Of a DNA stretch of 64,000 nt, positions 1 to 10,932 are shown piece after piece. Source of the stretch: Gracilaria vermiculophylla (Eukaryota; Rhodophyta; Florideophyceae; Gracilariales; Gracilariaceae); assembly GCA_019155205.2 (NCBI GenBank), contig JAHNZQ020000277.1, positions 1,437,506 to 1,501,505 on the forward strand. Direction: 5' to 3'. Made by a program: the position numbers and the translations under genes. Each line of letters starts with the position of its first letter. Positions within the stretch are counted from its first letter, which is position 1. Below the pieces are notes generated by a model. That model was not told the origin of the DNA and did not search any database. It worked only from the letters and a program-made list of their open reading frames with translations.

Positions 1-1189
1 GATTGATTTGAACAGAACCTTTTGAGTAGATAATGTGTCCATCGACGGCCTTAAGTTCCTCAGATTTTGACAGCAATCGTGTAGGTAAATAAATACCTTT
101 ATCGCCAAGAAAATTGACAATAGTTTCGGATATTGCATCACTCTCAGCACCAGAATCAATGCGACATGCAAACTTGAAATCACTGAGTTCGGCTTGAACA
201 ATAGCAGTACAGTCGCTTGAATTGGTAGAAATTTCAGCCTGACATTCTGGTGTACGGACAGGTTTTGAGCCAACCAAAGCGGATACACTGGGTTTTTTCT
301 CTTGTCTCTTCCTCTCGCGATACTTTTCCAGAAACTTCTTCGCTTGATCTTTTGTAGTCTTAGAGCAGTCCTTGACAAGGTGTTTTTCGTTACAAGCAAG
401 GTTTAAACACGGGGGCAAAGATTTCGGTTCTTTGCTCGCGTTACTACTCCCAAAAGCCTTGGAGGAAGCTCCCTTGCTCTTTTCAGCCGGTGATTGGCCA
501 ACAGAAGGTTTCTTGTCATTCTTACTCGAAGTATCTCGATTCTTGTTTCGAGATTATAAGTACTCTCGTAATGGTTGAGCTTCTTCGAATATCTCAGCTT
601 TGTCTGCCAACAAATCCATGAAGCCAAAGTAATCGTTCTTCAGCTCAGCTTTATCCAACTGTAGAGCATCTTCGACACGCGTCTTGAGCCGAGGAGGTTG
701 CAACACAGAAATTATATGTTGAATAGCAGCTTTTTGAGAAGTCTCCACAAATTTCCAACCACGTTTCTCATAAAGCTCCAAATAAGAGGCAGACAGCATG
801 AGAATTCGTAGTCGAGCATCACATTCATTCGCATCAAGTTTGACATTAAGCTTGACGTCAGCCAGTGCAGATTCAACAGAAACGGTTCTCGAACTTCCAG
901 ATAACTCTTCTAGCTTGTTCTTAATAACAGCATCTGTTAATTGTCCAACCTGCGTAATAGCAGCGCCAAATACTCTTGCACTAATAAGAGATTTCAAGTA
1001 CATAGCAGGAAAGCAGGATCGAAATGATACAGCTGCAAGCCCAGGTTGTCCATTGCTAGCGTCTTCATAAGCTTCTCGATCAGCTAAGAAGTCTTGGACT
1101 GCCTTGCAAGAGATCGACGTGATCCTCGGTGCTTGAATTGGTGCGAAGAGATGTGCACGATTTCCAAAGTTGTTTCCTTGATCACCCAT
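1..1189 (-). pseudogene. Ty3/gypsy-type gag-protease, partial, one in-frame stop
   Basis: The minus strand opens with a start codon at 1189 and reads about 211 codons of an alpha-helical gag-like protein to a TAA at 554-556. The same frame then stays open to the left edge. It passes a CCHC-like knuckle (CLNLACNEKHLVKDC, near 380-425), a basic linker, and an aspartic protease motif (CRIDSGAESDAIS, near 130-170). Gag packages element RNA and the protease matures the polyprotein. The TAA is either decay or a readthrough site; I cannot tell which. The rest of pol would lie left of the window. Assignment to Ty3/gypsy is inferred from the domain layout, because no reverse transcriptase is visible here. 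Confidence 0.6.
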
Positions 1190-1261
1190 GTTGACGTAAA
1201 CCGACTTACGGCGCGCAGTTAGCAGTTTAAACTGTTGTGTGTTGAGTCACCAGGCCAGTTG

Positions 1262-1738
1262 TCGATGGCTGATAGGGTAGTGGTAGAATTCCAGAGGTGG
1301 AATACTGGAATGGGATTGGTTGGAATTGGTATCACCGGAGACGATGAATGGTTGATGTAGAAGACCAATGTTGATGATTGGTCGATGAAGTTGATGAAGT
1401 GATGATGATTAGTTGATGAGGTGTTGAGATGGTTCTTGACGACTAATAAACAGATACCAGCCTCGCCTTCACACTGACCAGAGGTGCAGTAGGTGAAGAT
1501 TGTAGACCCTTGTAGTCGGGAAGGTAGATGTGGTGAGGTAGAGCAGGTTGAGAGGTCATGTCTGGCTGACCAAAAGTAGCGATCAGCTCAGGTTTATATA
1601 GACTAGATTCGCACAGCGAGTGAGCGTCAGCATTTCAAGAAAACAAATCTAGCCAATAAAATTCTGAGATGTGGATGTAGTAATTAAAACATTAAAACAT
1701 TTCTAAAAAGGATACAGCAAGGTAGCATTAGTGCCACA
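1262..1738 (-). repeat. candidate LTR of a minus-strand retrotransposon
   Basis: Read on the minus strand, the segment begins TGTGGCACTAATGC and ends in CA near 1262. A TATA-like CTATATAAACC lies near 1592-1602. Just inside it, a TGG-starting stretch (TGGCCTGGTGACTC, reverse complement around 1244-1257) could be a primer-binding site, followed by the gag start at 1189. The partner LTR is outside the window, so the boundaries are unverified. Confidence 0.35.
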
Positions 1739-1929
1739 TTTCATCAGGCGGCATGACAGTTCTGATCTGCTCTATTTCCATATCTACTGAACCGTGCATC
1801 AGTCGAATTCTCTCGTCACTCTGAATCACAAATATTCGATAGATGCGCTTTAAAATTCATGCTTTGCGTTGCAGAGCATTAAAGTGTGTGATTGTCGACT
1901 ACCGAAATGGCAATGATTGCGTAGCATCA

Positions 1930-2560
1930 ACTATACTTCCTTACGTCAATGATAAAGATCCTTATGGGCTCTGGCTACAATTTTTCGCGGGGTAGTCTTT
2001 CGGCGCAGTAGTTCTATAAGTATTCTCATAACGGTTCTGTAAATGCAAGCTAAGTGCATCTGTGTGTTTTTGGAGTTAGTAAGTCCTTTTCAACGTACCT
2101 GCACATGTAATTCTAAATTTTCAAGAGCCAGGTAACAATATTCAAAAACTGCCCAGCAGGAATTCCCATTTTGGATCATAGAACGAGCATCATAATACCT
2201 TAAGAGTCCAAAGACGCGTCATGGTCGAAGCTAAGTTTATTGCCGTTTATGTTGGGCTTTGATATATTTCCAAGGTCTTGAATGCAAAACCTGTAGTCTG
2301 TAGGCACCCCAAATATTCTTTGGGGTCCTTTCCAGTGTACGTTGAGTTTAAAGCTATCGTGAGCCTCTTCACGGGCTCCGAAAACAAAATCATCGATGAT
2401 AAAGTTTGCCAATTCTCTTTTCATGGCACGTATGCTGCAAAGGCTTCGAGTATGATAAAAGAGTCCTGTACGACTAGTTTCAGGTTGGCGCGTTTAGCTT
2501 TCTGTCTTTCGATGTTAATGTCTTTTTGTGGTGTGTAATGTCGAGTGTGCCTGAAAATAC
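1930..2560 (-). pseudogene. Ty3/gypsy integrase tail and chromodomain remnant
   Basis: Minus-strand frames between 2424 and 2200 carry VHWKGPQRIFGVPTDYRF and KLSFDHDASLDS. These match the post-integrase 'WxGPxRI...L.F..D.SL' region of chromodomain-bearing Ty3/gypsy elements. In a shifted frame further down (about 2110-1970) come ELHVQVR, a stop, then KGL, resembling the core of a chromodomain. Several stops and frame changes show it is dead. It has the same orientation as the gag-protease at 1-1189 and sits on the other side of the candidate LTR. Confidence 0.45.
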
Positions 2561-3166
2561 ATTGGCGAAGAGTAAAAGTTTGAGGTTGGGAATTTCAAAT
2601 TCATGACTATAAAAGCAGTGTCGAAAACGATTATGTTACGGCTACGTCAAAAAGAGTTGTGCACTGCAATCTGAATGATTGAGGGCAAATTAGGTCCTTC
2701 TTTGAAGTGCGTCTAAACTTCAGATACCAGGGAAGGAAACAATTAAACCACTATTTCGCGCCAATGCTGACCAGCTTTGCGCGGTAACTTCAATATGTTT
2801 ATGGAAACTTAAATTGTGAGCAACTCGAACACAATTTTTGATGAGGTAGGCTGTCAAACAGAGTGGTAGAGAGAAGTCTGACTAAAATACATTTTTTATG
2901 ACAAGAAGTCTGGTCGCTTTTATATTAGACCGCTTCCACAAATAAACGCCTTTAACTTTTTTTAGAAGCATCTTGCAGCTTTTAGAAAGCAACTACAAAC
3001 TGCGGGTACCTAGAGACTTCTAAAAATTTCTGTAAAGCATTATGTAGAACTTTTTTATGCTTTATAGTAGAAATTGTGTATAGGTCTAGAACACCATGTA
3101 AATCTACTGGAGAACTTTATACGAAAGAAAAGACGGTCTTGTGTGACGAAAAATTAAATTCAAGCC
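2561..3166. other. non-coding, nothing recognised
   Basis: AT-rich sequence with no convincing frame. It could be an eroded upstream part of the minus-strand integrase remnant, but I see no motif that proves it. Confidence 0.4.
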
Positions 3167-3171
3167 GAGAG

Positions 3172-3560
3172 TGTTGTAACATACTCAATGTGCGTTATTG
3201 ATCTGGCGAATGGATGCGCATTTGAGTTTAGTCCTGTATTAAGGGAATTAGCGGAACGTACAGAATACATCGAGGAAACTGCTTCAACCATGCGCGCCGG
3301 TTTCCAAACCCGACGCACCCGTGCACTAGACGCGTACGGGCCTGTCCGATTCGATTTGCTATTCATTACTTCCAGAGGAAGCGACTACCGGGTACACCCT
3401 ATAAAAGAAACCCCTTGCACGTCACCGACCAACGTTGAGGACGAACCAGACGCAGGAGGGTGTTCCCGTTCTCTGCTACCGCGTGCGCGGACCATTAGCA
3501 CTTGTTTAGTTGGCGATCATTGCCTACGCTCAAGTCCGTAGACCCCAACACTTGTCATCA
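3172..3560 (+). repeat. 5' LTR
   Basis: Direct repeat of 8234-8623. It holds a TATA box (TATAAAA, 3400-3406), placing the likely transcription start in the last third. It ends TCATCA before the internal region. Confidence 0.8.
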
Positions 3561-3611
3561 AAGTGCTTTGACCTGGAAGGGTAAGAGTTTGGGTATCTGT
3601 TCATGCTCAGA

Positions 3612-4535
3612 ATGGCTGCGGCAAGCAATTATGACATTGTGCCTGTCGTGAAACCGCCGACGCTGAAGTTGGTCGCGCAGCAGGCTCTGATCAAATTCGA
3701 AACCGAATACACTGCCAACAAGGCTAAAGTTGACGACGCAAACAAAGACAGTGATGAAGAGAATCAGATGCAACTAGCCTGGATTATAGACTGCGGTAAA
3801 GCTTCTACTCTGCACGCACTGCGCATCATGGGTGAAATTCAAGGCGCCGATTGCATCCAAGAGGCTACGGCCAAAGCTGTCCAAGCATGGTTCGATGTGG
3901 CGTCGACCGACGCTTTCAAGGATTTGTCCGAGCGCATCGATGCAGCGCTGTCTTCTGTATCTTACAAAGCAAATAAAGCCGGTCCTCCCGCAGAAGAAAC
4001 GAGTTTTATTGTGAGCATTATCACGGCGCTGGATCGGGATAAAGCGTCAGAGGTCCTAAAGTACAAGGATCTCACCGAGCACTTCATCGACTGTGTTGGA
4101 AAGACGTTTAAGGACCCTGTGCTGCAAGAACGTATCAAAATGCGCCGTCGTGGTTGGACGAAGAACCAGCTTGCCGTCATCAAGTTCTTCAAAAATGACG
4201 TTGGCGTGCTGGCACTCGACCTTTCATTTCCCAAAACGGCACGCCTGCGCGTTGGAAAACCTCAAAATTATCGTGGACCCAAGGATATGCGTTTGCGACG
4301 CAATGAAGACCATAGACCAACCGGTGTTACCACAAGCAAGAAGCCTCCTACGCGCGAGCGCAAGAGTGACGATTGGATTGATGAATGTCTTAACCCTGAT
4401 TTCGACGGAAAGTACACGCACAAGGACCGCTCAGATACCAGAAAAAAGCGGAAAAAAGAACTTTTCGACGAGCAATACCAGAAAAAGGATGTCAAACGAG
4501 CGAAGCAGGTAAAAACCACTACTTCTTCGTGCTAA
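3612..4535 (+). CDS. gag of the 3172-8623 element
   Basis: An intact frame of about 307 codons starts at the ATG at 3612 (MAAASNYD...). An in-frame ATG nine bases upstream is also possible. The first 200 residues are mostly helical and acidic, and the last 90 are very basic with Lys/Arg clusters. That fits a nucleocapsid-like RNA-binding tail, although no CCHC zinc knuckle is visible. Its position directly after the 5' LTR supports the gag call. It ends at TAA 4533-4535, and protease-like sequence follows in the same frame. Confidence 0.6.
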   Translation: MAAASNYDIVPVVKPPTLKLVAQQALIKFETEYTANKAKVDDANKDSDEENQMQLAWIIDCGKASTLHALRIMGEIQGADCIQEATAKAVQAWFDVASTDAFKDLSERIDAALSSVSYKANKAGPPAEETSFIVSIITALDRDKASEVLKYKDLTEHFIDCVGKTFKDPVLQERIKMRRRGWTKNQLAVIKFFKNDVGVLALDLSFPKTARLRVGKPQNYRGPKDMRLRRNEDHRPTGVTTSKKPPTRERKSDDWIDECLNPDFDGKYTHKDRSDTRKKRKKELFDEQYQKKDVKRAKQVKTTTSSC

Positions 4536-4800
4536 CTTGTGCCGGATACAGAAAGAGTTCACGCCTCAGTTGTGCTTGAGGACGTTGTTTTCGACACAGC
4601 CCTTGGAGACTCGGGTTCTGATTTCAATGCAATAGCCAAACCTTCTTTCAAGAACTTGAAGGAACGGAAGCCTTCAGTTTCAGAGCAGTACCTTAAGGAA
4701 CCTCTCGCGCTGATGTGCGCGTTCAAGACCGACAGCAACTCTTTTTCGGCCTCTGCAAAAGGCCTCGTTCACCATCATCATCTACTTTCCGGGTTCTGAT
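4536..4800 (+). pseudogene. protease region of the 3172-8623 element
   Basis: Continuing in the gag frame after the stop, LGDSGSDFNAIAKP resembles the retropepsin active-site loop (D-S/T-G followed by a short hydrophobic turn). The frame is lost at about 4800. Only this motif supports the call. Confidence 0.4.
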
Positions 4801-5010
4801 GCTCCAGTACGCGTACACTGTGTTGCATTTCTCACTATGGACACCAACATGGACGAGATTCTTCTCGATTGACCTTTCCTGAAGGCTGACCGTTGAGACC
4901 TCAACGAAAATCTCCTCTGCGTCCATCCGTTCATCAAAAACCGGCAGACTAACTGTTTAGACAAGGAGACGTTCAAGCTCGCCACTGCTGCCTACAAAGG
5001 CCTGTCGTAC

Positions 5011-6594
5011 ATGGCAGCTGACGATGACCCCATTAAACGTCCCGAGTGCCTCACTGCCGGTATCAGCGAGGACTCTGACGAGTCCATCACGAAGGCATTC
5101 GATGTCATTGTCGCTGAAGCTCGAGAGAATGGAATCTCCGATAATAAGGTGCGGTGCATACCAAATATGCTAAAGGAGCGTCGCGACGTTTTTCAAATAC
5201 AGATCGCCAAAGATCCTCCCGCCGACGATCGTCCTTTATTGATCACGCCCGTTAAAGACGCAAATACGCACTGCTTTCCGCAGCGTCGGTGCGCTCTACA
5301 GCAATGGAAGTTCATGGTCTGAACCATTCGGGAGCTCAAAGCAGCTAGCGCTATTTACAGGAGCTCATCCGCGCACTGGGCCAGTCCGGCTCTCGCGGTA
5401 CCTAAACCAGGCACGAATAAGCTGCGATTCACCGTCAATCTGCAAACACCAAATGCGAGATTCGTGCCTATCAACTCGGCACTGACCCACCCCGTCCCGA
5501 AGTTCCAGGACGTCGACGGCAGTACTTTTCTTGCCAATGTTGCCCTCGCTGATGGCTACTGACAGGTCCTTGTCTCCCCGGAATCGCAAGAGATGATGTC
5601 TATCCAGACACCTATCGGCGTCTATTCTTCCCGCCGCCTGATGCAGGGCGCCAGTGACTCTGGAAATCATTTCAAAGCCGTCCTCCAACAGAGGTTTGAA
5701 GGCCGCGTCGACATAATGCTGCAATGGATCGACGACTTCCTTTTTTGTGGTAAGGACTAGACGGACCCCCTCGAATCCATCGGATCTTTTGTGTGCGTTT
5801 TTAGTGAGATAGGCCTCAAGGTCCACGCAGAGAAATCAAATTTCTTATCCTCCGAAGTTCTGTATTGCGGCCGCACTGACTCTGTACAAGGTATCTAGTA
5901 TCTCTCTCGACATTGCAAATCTTTGGTATCTATGATCCGCCCTCTTATGGCCAGCGACTTGCTACAGTTCATCTGCGCCATGAATTGGATGCGCACTTCT
6001 ATTCCTGCATACGCTGAACGCGTCGCTCCGCTATAAGAGCTTTTGAAATCTTGTTACCATACCACCGGTCGGCGCACGAAATAAACGCTTTGCAAACTCT
6101 CCCTTACCAGCTCGTGGGTTGCTATTCATGATGCCGCTTTCGCCGACATCAAGGAACAACTCGCTGTATCTGTCAAGCTCGTGCATCCCAAGTCCGGCTA
6201 CCATCTTTCTCTCTTCACCGATGCGTCGGACACTCACTGGGGTGCTATTCTCACCCAACTACCCCATGAAAACCGCACAAAAGACATCGAAAAACAGCGT
6301 CACCAACCGCTATGTTTTCTTTCCGGTGTTTTCTCCGGATCAGCCTCCAACTGGTCGGTTCCTGAAAAAAAACTGTACGCCATCGTGGAAGTAATATGTC
6401 GTTTAGATTACCTTGTCATGGGGCACCAAATTACCATGTTCCAGGATCACGCAAACCCCTTGTATCTCTACGAACTCTACGGCGGGAATCCTGGAGTCGC
6501 GCGGCATACCGCGAGCAAGCGCATGAGTTGGGGAATCAAGCTCTCCGCATTTCGTAACGTGGTCGAACACCTGCTTGGTGAACGGAACGTTTAG
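5011..6594 (+). pseudogene. reverse transcriptase and RNase H of the 3172-8623 element
   Basis: One frame carries the N-terminal linker (5011-5322) and then RT motifs: PKPGTNKLRFTVNLQ at about 5400-5440, and the polymerase active site as WIDD at 5725-5736, with Trp where Tyr is usual. RNase H follows: LFTDASDTHWGAIL near 6210-6250, then the 'FLSG...W.VPEKKLYAIVE' block typical of chromovirus RNase H at about 6320-6400. In-frame stops include TGA after ADGY (about 5560) and TAG after CGKD (about 5760). The frame is largely preserved, so decay is mainly by point mutation. Confidence 0.75.
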
Positions 6595-6819
6595 ACCAAC
6601 ATGTTCACTCGTTGAGCGGTGAACTTTAAGCATGCTGTGGACGCTATTAGGTGCCTACGAGCCAAGGCGCTCATGTCCGCCCTAATCAACCCCGATTTGG
6701 ATTCAAAATTGGACTGGCCTAACCTACAGGACACCGAAACCTCGTAGTCTGCATCAAATGAGAAGCCACCCACGTCTTTCAAAAAATTCGACGACGTTAT
6801 CAAGACCAACGAAGGAATC

Positions 6820-7626
6820 CTATCGATATCTAGAGATGACGAGCTTCTTAAACTTCGCGTTACAATAGCCGCTCATACAGGACAAAATGGTCCCCGAAGT
6901 TGGCGCGTCACCTTTGCTTCTATCCAGGCGCATTTTCAATGGTCTAATATGAGTCACTACGTCGAGTTATTTGTACATTATTGCATGAATTTTCTCTGTA
7001 CAGAGACCGGCAAGATCGTACCGCGTACTCTCGGTCACGCGATGCACGCTACAGAACGCAACAAGTTGCTCCATTTCACTTTTTGTTTCATTTCAAACGG
7101 AGGGAACGGTTACACCTATGCCTTTGTCTTCAAGGACGACCATAGCAGTTTCGTGTGGCTAACACCAACCAAGGATACAACTACCGGGACCGTGGCTGGA
7201 GTCCTTGTCAACTGGTTCGCTTGTTTTGGCGTCATTCACCAATGGATATTAGACCACCGCTATCATTTTAAGAACGATCTGGTGCGCTTTCTTCGCAAAA
7301 GAATCAATTCAGCTCACTATTTCACCCTCTTGTACTGTCCCTGGAGTAACTGTATGGTCGAAGTGGTCAATTGCAGGCTCCTAAAGACGGCACGCGCGCT
7401 ACTCTCAGAGTATCAGATACCACAACGGTGTTGGGCTAGCATCATGCCCGTCGTGAAGTCTGCTCTGAACAATACGATCCTCAATTGTCTCGGTAACCGT
7501 TGTCCTCTCACTGTTGTACCGGTTTATCCGCAAGACACACCACTATGTGCAATTATGCATAAGGTCCGATCTGGGGTCCAGGTGCGTTCTAGGGAAGACA
7601 TCCACTGTGCCAAAGCTATTACATGA
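6820..7626 (+). pseudogene. integrase of the 3172-8623 element
   Basis: The integrase follows RNase H in the same frame. A zinc-binding region precedes a core with VPRTLGHAMHATERN, YAFVFKDDHSSFVWL and CPWSNCMVEVVN. In related elements the first catalytic Asp sits in a 'HFDF' context. Here the position reads LHFTFCF, so Asp appears to be Thr. The second Asp is kept (WILDHRYHF) and the Glu is kept in VEVVN. It would join element cDNA to chromosomal DNA, but the lost Asp implies it is inactive. Confidence 0.7.
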
Positions 7627-7679
7627 CAAACCTTGTCAAATCCATGGAAGCAATGCAAAAAGACGTAGCATAACGTTCG

Positions 7680-8194
7680 ACAAATAAACTAAAGTTTGCG
7701 ATAGATTCGAACAAGTGGAAGACGCACGTGCAGGCTATCAACTTCAGCGAGGGTATCTACGTCCTGCGCGGCATATCACAACGAGAGCGCACGCGCATTC
7801 CGTCGTTTAAAAGACAAGAAACCTTCCGAGTTGTTGAATGAGGAATCGAATACATATTATTGGTCGAAAGCCTCCTTGACGGCAAACGAGAGGAAGTTCA
7901 CGAAAGGAGGCTCAATTTTTTTCGCAACGAGGACTTCACTGTTATAGGGGAAGTTCTCACCCATCTTGCATACCAGTCGGGAGAGCTTTGGTTGTCGACG
8001 AACTCTTGGACATTCGTCGTGATCAGGGCGACATTGAACTACTAGTCAAGTGGCACGGTTTCAAATCAGATGAAACCGACCGGGTATCATACGATTCACT
8101 GAAGGAAGATGTCCCAGAGCTTATACGCGAATACTTGTTGGTCGCTGTAAAGAACGACATGAAGCGGCAACGCACTATCGGAAGTTCTCTCTGA
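7680..8194 (+). pseudogene. integrase C-terminus and chromodomain
   Basis: After a frame change, 7740-7990 carries FSEGIYVLRGISQRER and YILLVESLLDG, the post-core region. From 7988 another frame reads VVDELLDIRR..IELLVKWHGFKSDETD..SYDSLKEDVPELIREYL. This matches the chromodomain pattern (hydrophobic strand, VKWxGF, acidic turn, C-terminal helix). Chromodomains on chromovirus integrases steer insertion to marked chromatin. The aromatic cage cannot be judged reliably in this diverged copy. Confidence 0.65.
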
Positions 8195-8233
8195 ACAGCT
8201 TCCTTCACCTTTGGTTGTGCCATTAAAGGGCGC

Positions 8234-8623
8234 TGTTTTGACATACTTAATGTGCATTATTGGTTTGGCGAATGGATGCACATGTGAGTTTGGTCCTGTG
8301 TTAAGGGAATTACCGGAACGTACAGAATACAGCGAGGAAACTGCTTGACTCTTGCGCCCCAGGTTACTAACCCGACACCGCCCTCCATTAAACGCATACG
8401 AGCCTGTCCGATTCGATTTGCTATTCGTTACTTCCTGAGAAAGCGACTACCGGGTACACCCTATAAAGGCAACCCATTTGTACGTCACCGCCCAATGTTG
8501 GGGACAAGGCAGACGGAAGGGGCTGTGCCCGTTCTCTGCTACTGCGTGCGCGTACAATCTGCACTCGCTTGATTTGCGATCATTGCCTACGTTCAAGTCC
8601 ATAGAACCCGACACTCGTAATCA
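8234..8623 (+). repeat. 3' LTR
   Basis: Direct repeat of 3172-3560 with the TATA element conserved as CCTATAAAGG near 8460. It is noticeably more diverged from its partner than the LTR pair at 10933/16589, so this is the older insertion. Confidence 0.8.
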
Positions 8624-8628
8624 GAGAG

Positions 8629-10927
8629 TGAGCGATAAATATCTCAGTTTGTTTTATCTTATGCATACGCAGGCCGAACCTACATTATATATTACATACT
8701 CGTACCTTCTTCAAATATTACACAGATGCCTAAGGAAATCTGTTATATTAATAAATAGAACAACATTGTTAAAGATACTTAAATTTTGCGCAAAAGATCA
8801 ACGGCACACTATCCTATTTCAACGTCTATAGACGGATTCTCTTTGTTGTAATTCATTCTCGCGCTTAATCTAATGCTTATTGCTCGTCTTATGTCGTTGC
8901 TATACAATTCGTATCCGTCCAGTGTTAGTTCTGAGGCTTTTCGGGTGTCATTGGAGAATTTACTTTATCACCTACGTGACGTTTTGGGGTACCAGCTGTC
9001 TTTTGGTCCGTGGGTAAATTGCGTCTAACATATACTGAGGAAATAAGAAGCCAATACCATGTCAAACAGTGTTGCAACTGTTGACCTGTGTACGTATAGA
9101 CTTTAGGTGTACGTCAATGGCTGTCGAAATGCAGCAGAGAAGGCTCGGTGTTCCGCAACGCAGTATTGGAGCGCCGTCGCCAAGGTTCTATTGAATTAAT
9201 CTACCTTGCAATTTATTTACGGACGGCACACAGTCATAAAGTAGTGCTGCAAACCGTACAGAACAGAAATGGACACGAAGAAATTAGAATCTAGTTTGAA
9301 CCGTTTATATGCAAGGGGATATATAGGTCCACCAGATGTATAGGCCTGACTTGTGACAACCGCCTGCACTAAAACGGTCGATATCATGCGAATTAACGAA
9401 ATAATGGAGTCCGTTTCTAAAACTTCTCGGTGCTGAATAGCAAGAGCTATTAATACTTGGAAGATTCCAACCATGGGGGGTAGATAGCCATATACTCTGG
9501 TCGGTCTGCCCTAGAAAACAAATTCCGGTACTTTCTGTGCTTCAGAATTTCACTTCTGTTCTTGAACCAAGACGAGCAACTGGCTAGAAACTCATATACA
9601 GGTTGAGCCAACAAGAGCCACAAAAACTCTCAATGTAGGATTTCGTACATGTGTGAACCATCTAAACGGCTTAAGAACATGGAGATGCTCTTGATGTGGT
9701 ATTCGTGGACGTAAAGATTCGGGAAATCATATTATACAGTATATTATTAAGGGTTAATATCCGAGCCAAGTTCAGCTCGTAATCGTAGTCAAATTGGGTC
9801 CCTTTCTGTCCTTTCAAAATCAGCAATTCCTTCCAGTATTCTTTGGACACCTGTTTTCCGAAGACCTCCTTCCTATTTATCGTCTTTGCTAGGCGTTCCA
9901 TAGTTGTAATTATGAGTATCATTCATTACTAATCATACGCGCTCGAAGTGGCTGCTGTCAGTTTTGTTTTCGAGTGATCTTCGCCATTTGGACACGCTGT
10001 ACCATAAAGTACGGTATGTTATCCTTTATCTGTTGCCATTCTAGACATGCGGTTGGCAATCGTGACAGTCCGCTCGCCACAAAATGCTCCGTTTCATGCC
10101 ACAAAGAACTTCATGTTAAAACTCCGAAAGGCGTAATCTACACTTCAATAGGCGTCTTCAGCCACTTACGAGACCAAAAAGCCACTGTCAGACATCTTTT
10201 TCTCACCAACGAGTAGCCGTTACTCCATACCGGTACGGCTAGAGCATCTGCATGCTCTAAACCACTTCCAAATATTTTCTTCTTTGCATAGGGTAGTTCT
10301 ATTCTGCCTTCTTCAGGGCTCTACTCCGATATCTAATCGGCAAGGTGCTTCTGTAATCATACTCCGTCATCAAACACGATCTTATCTGAGCTGCAGATGC
10401 GTTGGTATCAAACATTTATGGGGTTCCCGACGTAAACAGAGCTATCAAAAGTGAGATGAGAAGCGACGCTTCAAAGGTACACAAGACCCGTGTTTCCTCC
10501 TGCTCTAGGAAATTAAAATAATTCAAATAGCCTTCCTGTAACCTTTTCTTTCGTAGAGTGTCAATCTTGGGAAATTCATTTATGAACCGACCGTTACAGA
10601 AATAATGAACTCAAGACAGAAAAAAATACAGTGCCGATAATAAACAGAACACAGTATAGTATCGGATCAAAGCTATTGGACGTATACCTTTTTCAAGTGA
10701 TGCGAGACGGGTGAGTATTCCATTCGATACAGCGAGTCTCCTCGAAGAGTGTAACGCTTTGCAAGGCAGAATAAACTCAGAGCTGTACTTGATTATACTC
10801 ACTACGGAAGGCACATCAACTATGTGATGTCATAAATGTACTGGGAAGGCATTGCAATGCAATCCGGCGCTACAATGCATAATAACCCTCGCAGTAGCTC
10901 TCAGAAGCAACCCGTTTTATTTAAAGC
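8629..10927. other. long stretch without a gene
   Basis: No intact gene. AT-rich sequence with short frames only. A possible copia reverse-transcriptase trace on the minus strand is listed separately. Confidence 0.4.
9217..9922 (-). pseudogene. possible Ty1/copia reverse-transcriptase trace
   Basis: On the minus strand, a frame at 9922-9671 contains SKEYWKELLILKGQKGTQFD, resembling the 'W..A...E...L..N.TW' lead-in of copia RT. A frame at 9474-9217 contains GPIYPLAYKRF and SISVLYGLQ, resembling 'IYM..P.GF' and 'SLYGLKQ'. The two are in the right order but in different frames with no catalytic motif, so this is a weak call. Confidence 0.2.
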
Positions 10928-10932
10928 ATAAC

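Larger units (their letters stand above)
3172..8623 (+). mobile_element. Complete but degenerate Ty3/gypsy chromodomain retrotransposon
   Basis: Two direct repeats of about 390 bp (3172-3560 and 8234-8623) bound the element and start with TGTT. The five bases before it (GAGAG, 3167-3171) repeat immediately after it (8624-8628), the target-site duplication expected of integrase-mediated insertion. In order inside: gag, a protease trace, reverse transcriptase, RNase H, integrase and a C-terminal chromodomain, the layout of chromoviruses. A short purine run (ATTAAAGGG) precedes the 3' LTR. Many stops and frame changes in pol mean it is not autonomous. Confidence 0.85.
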
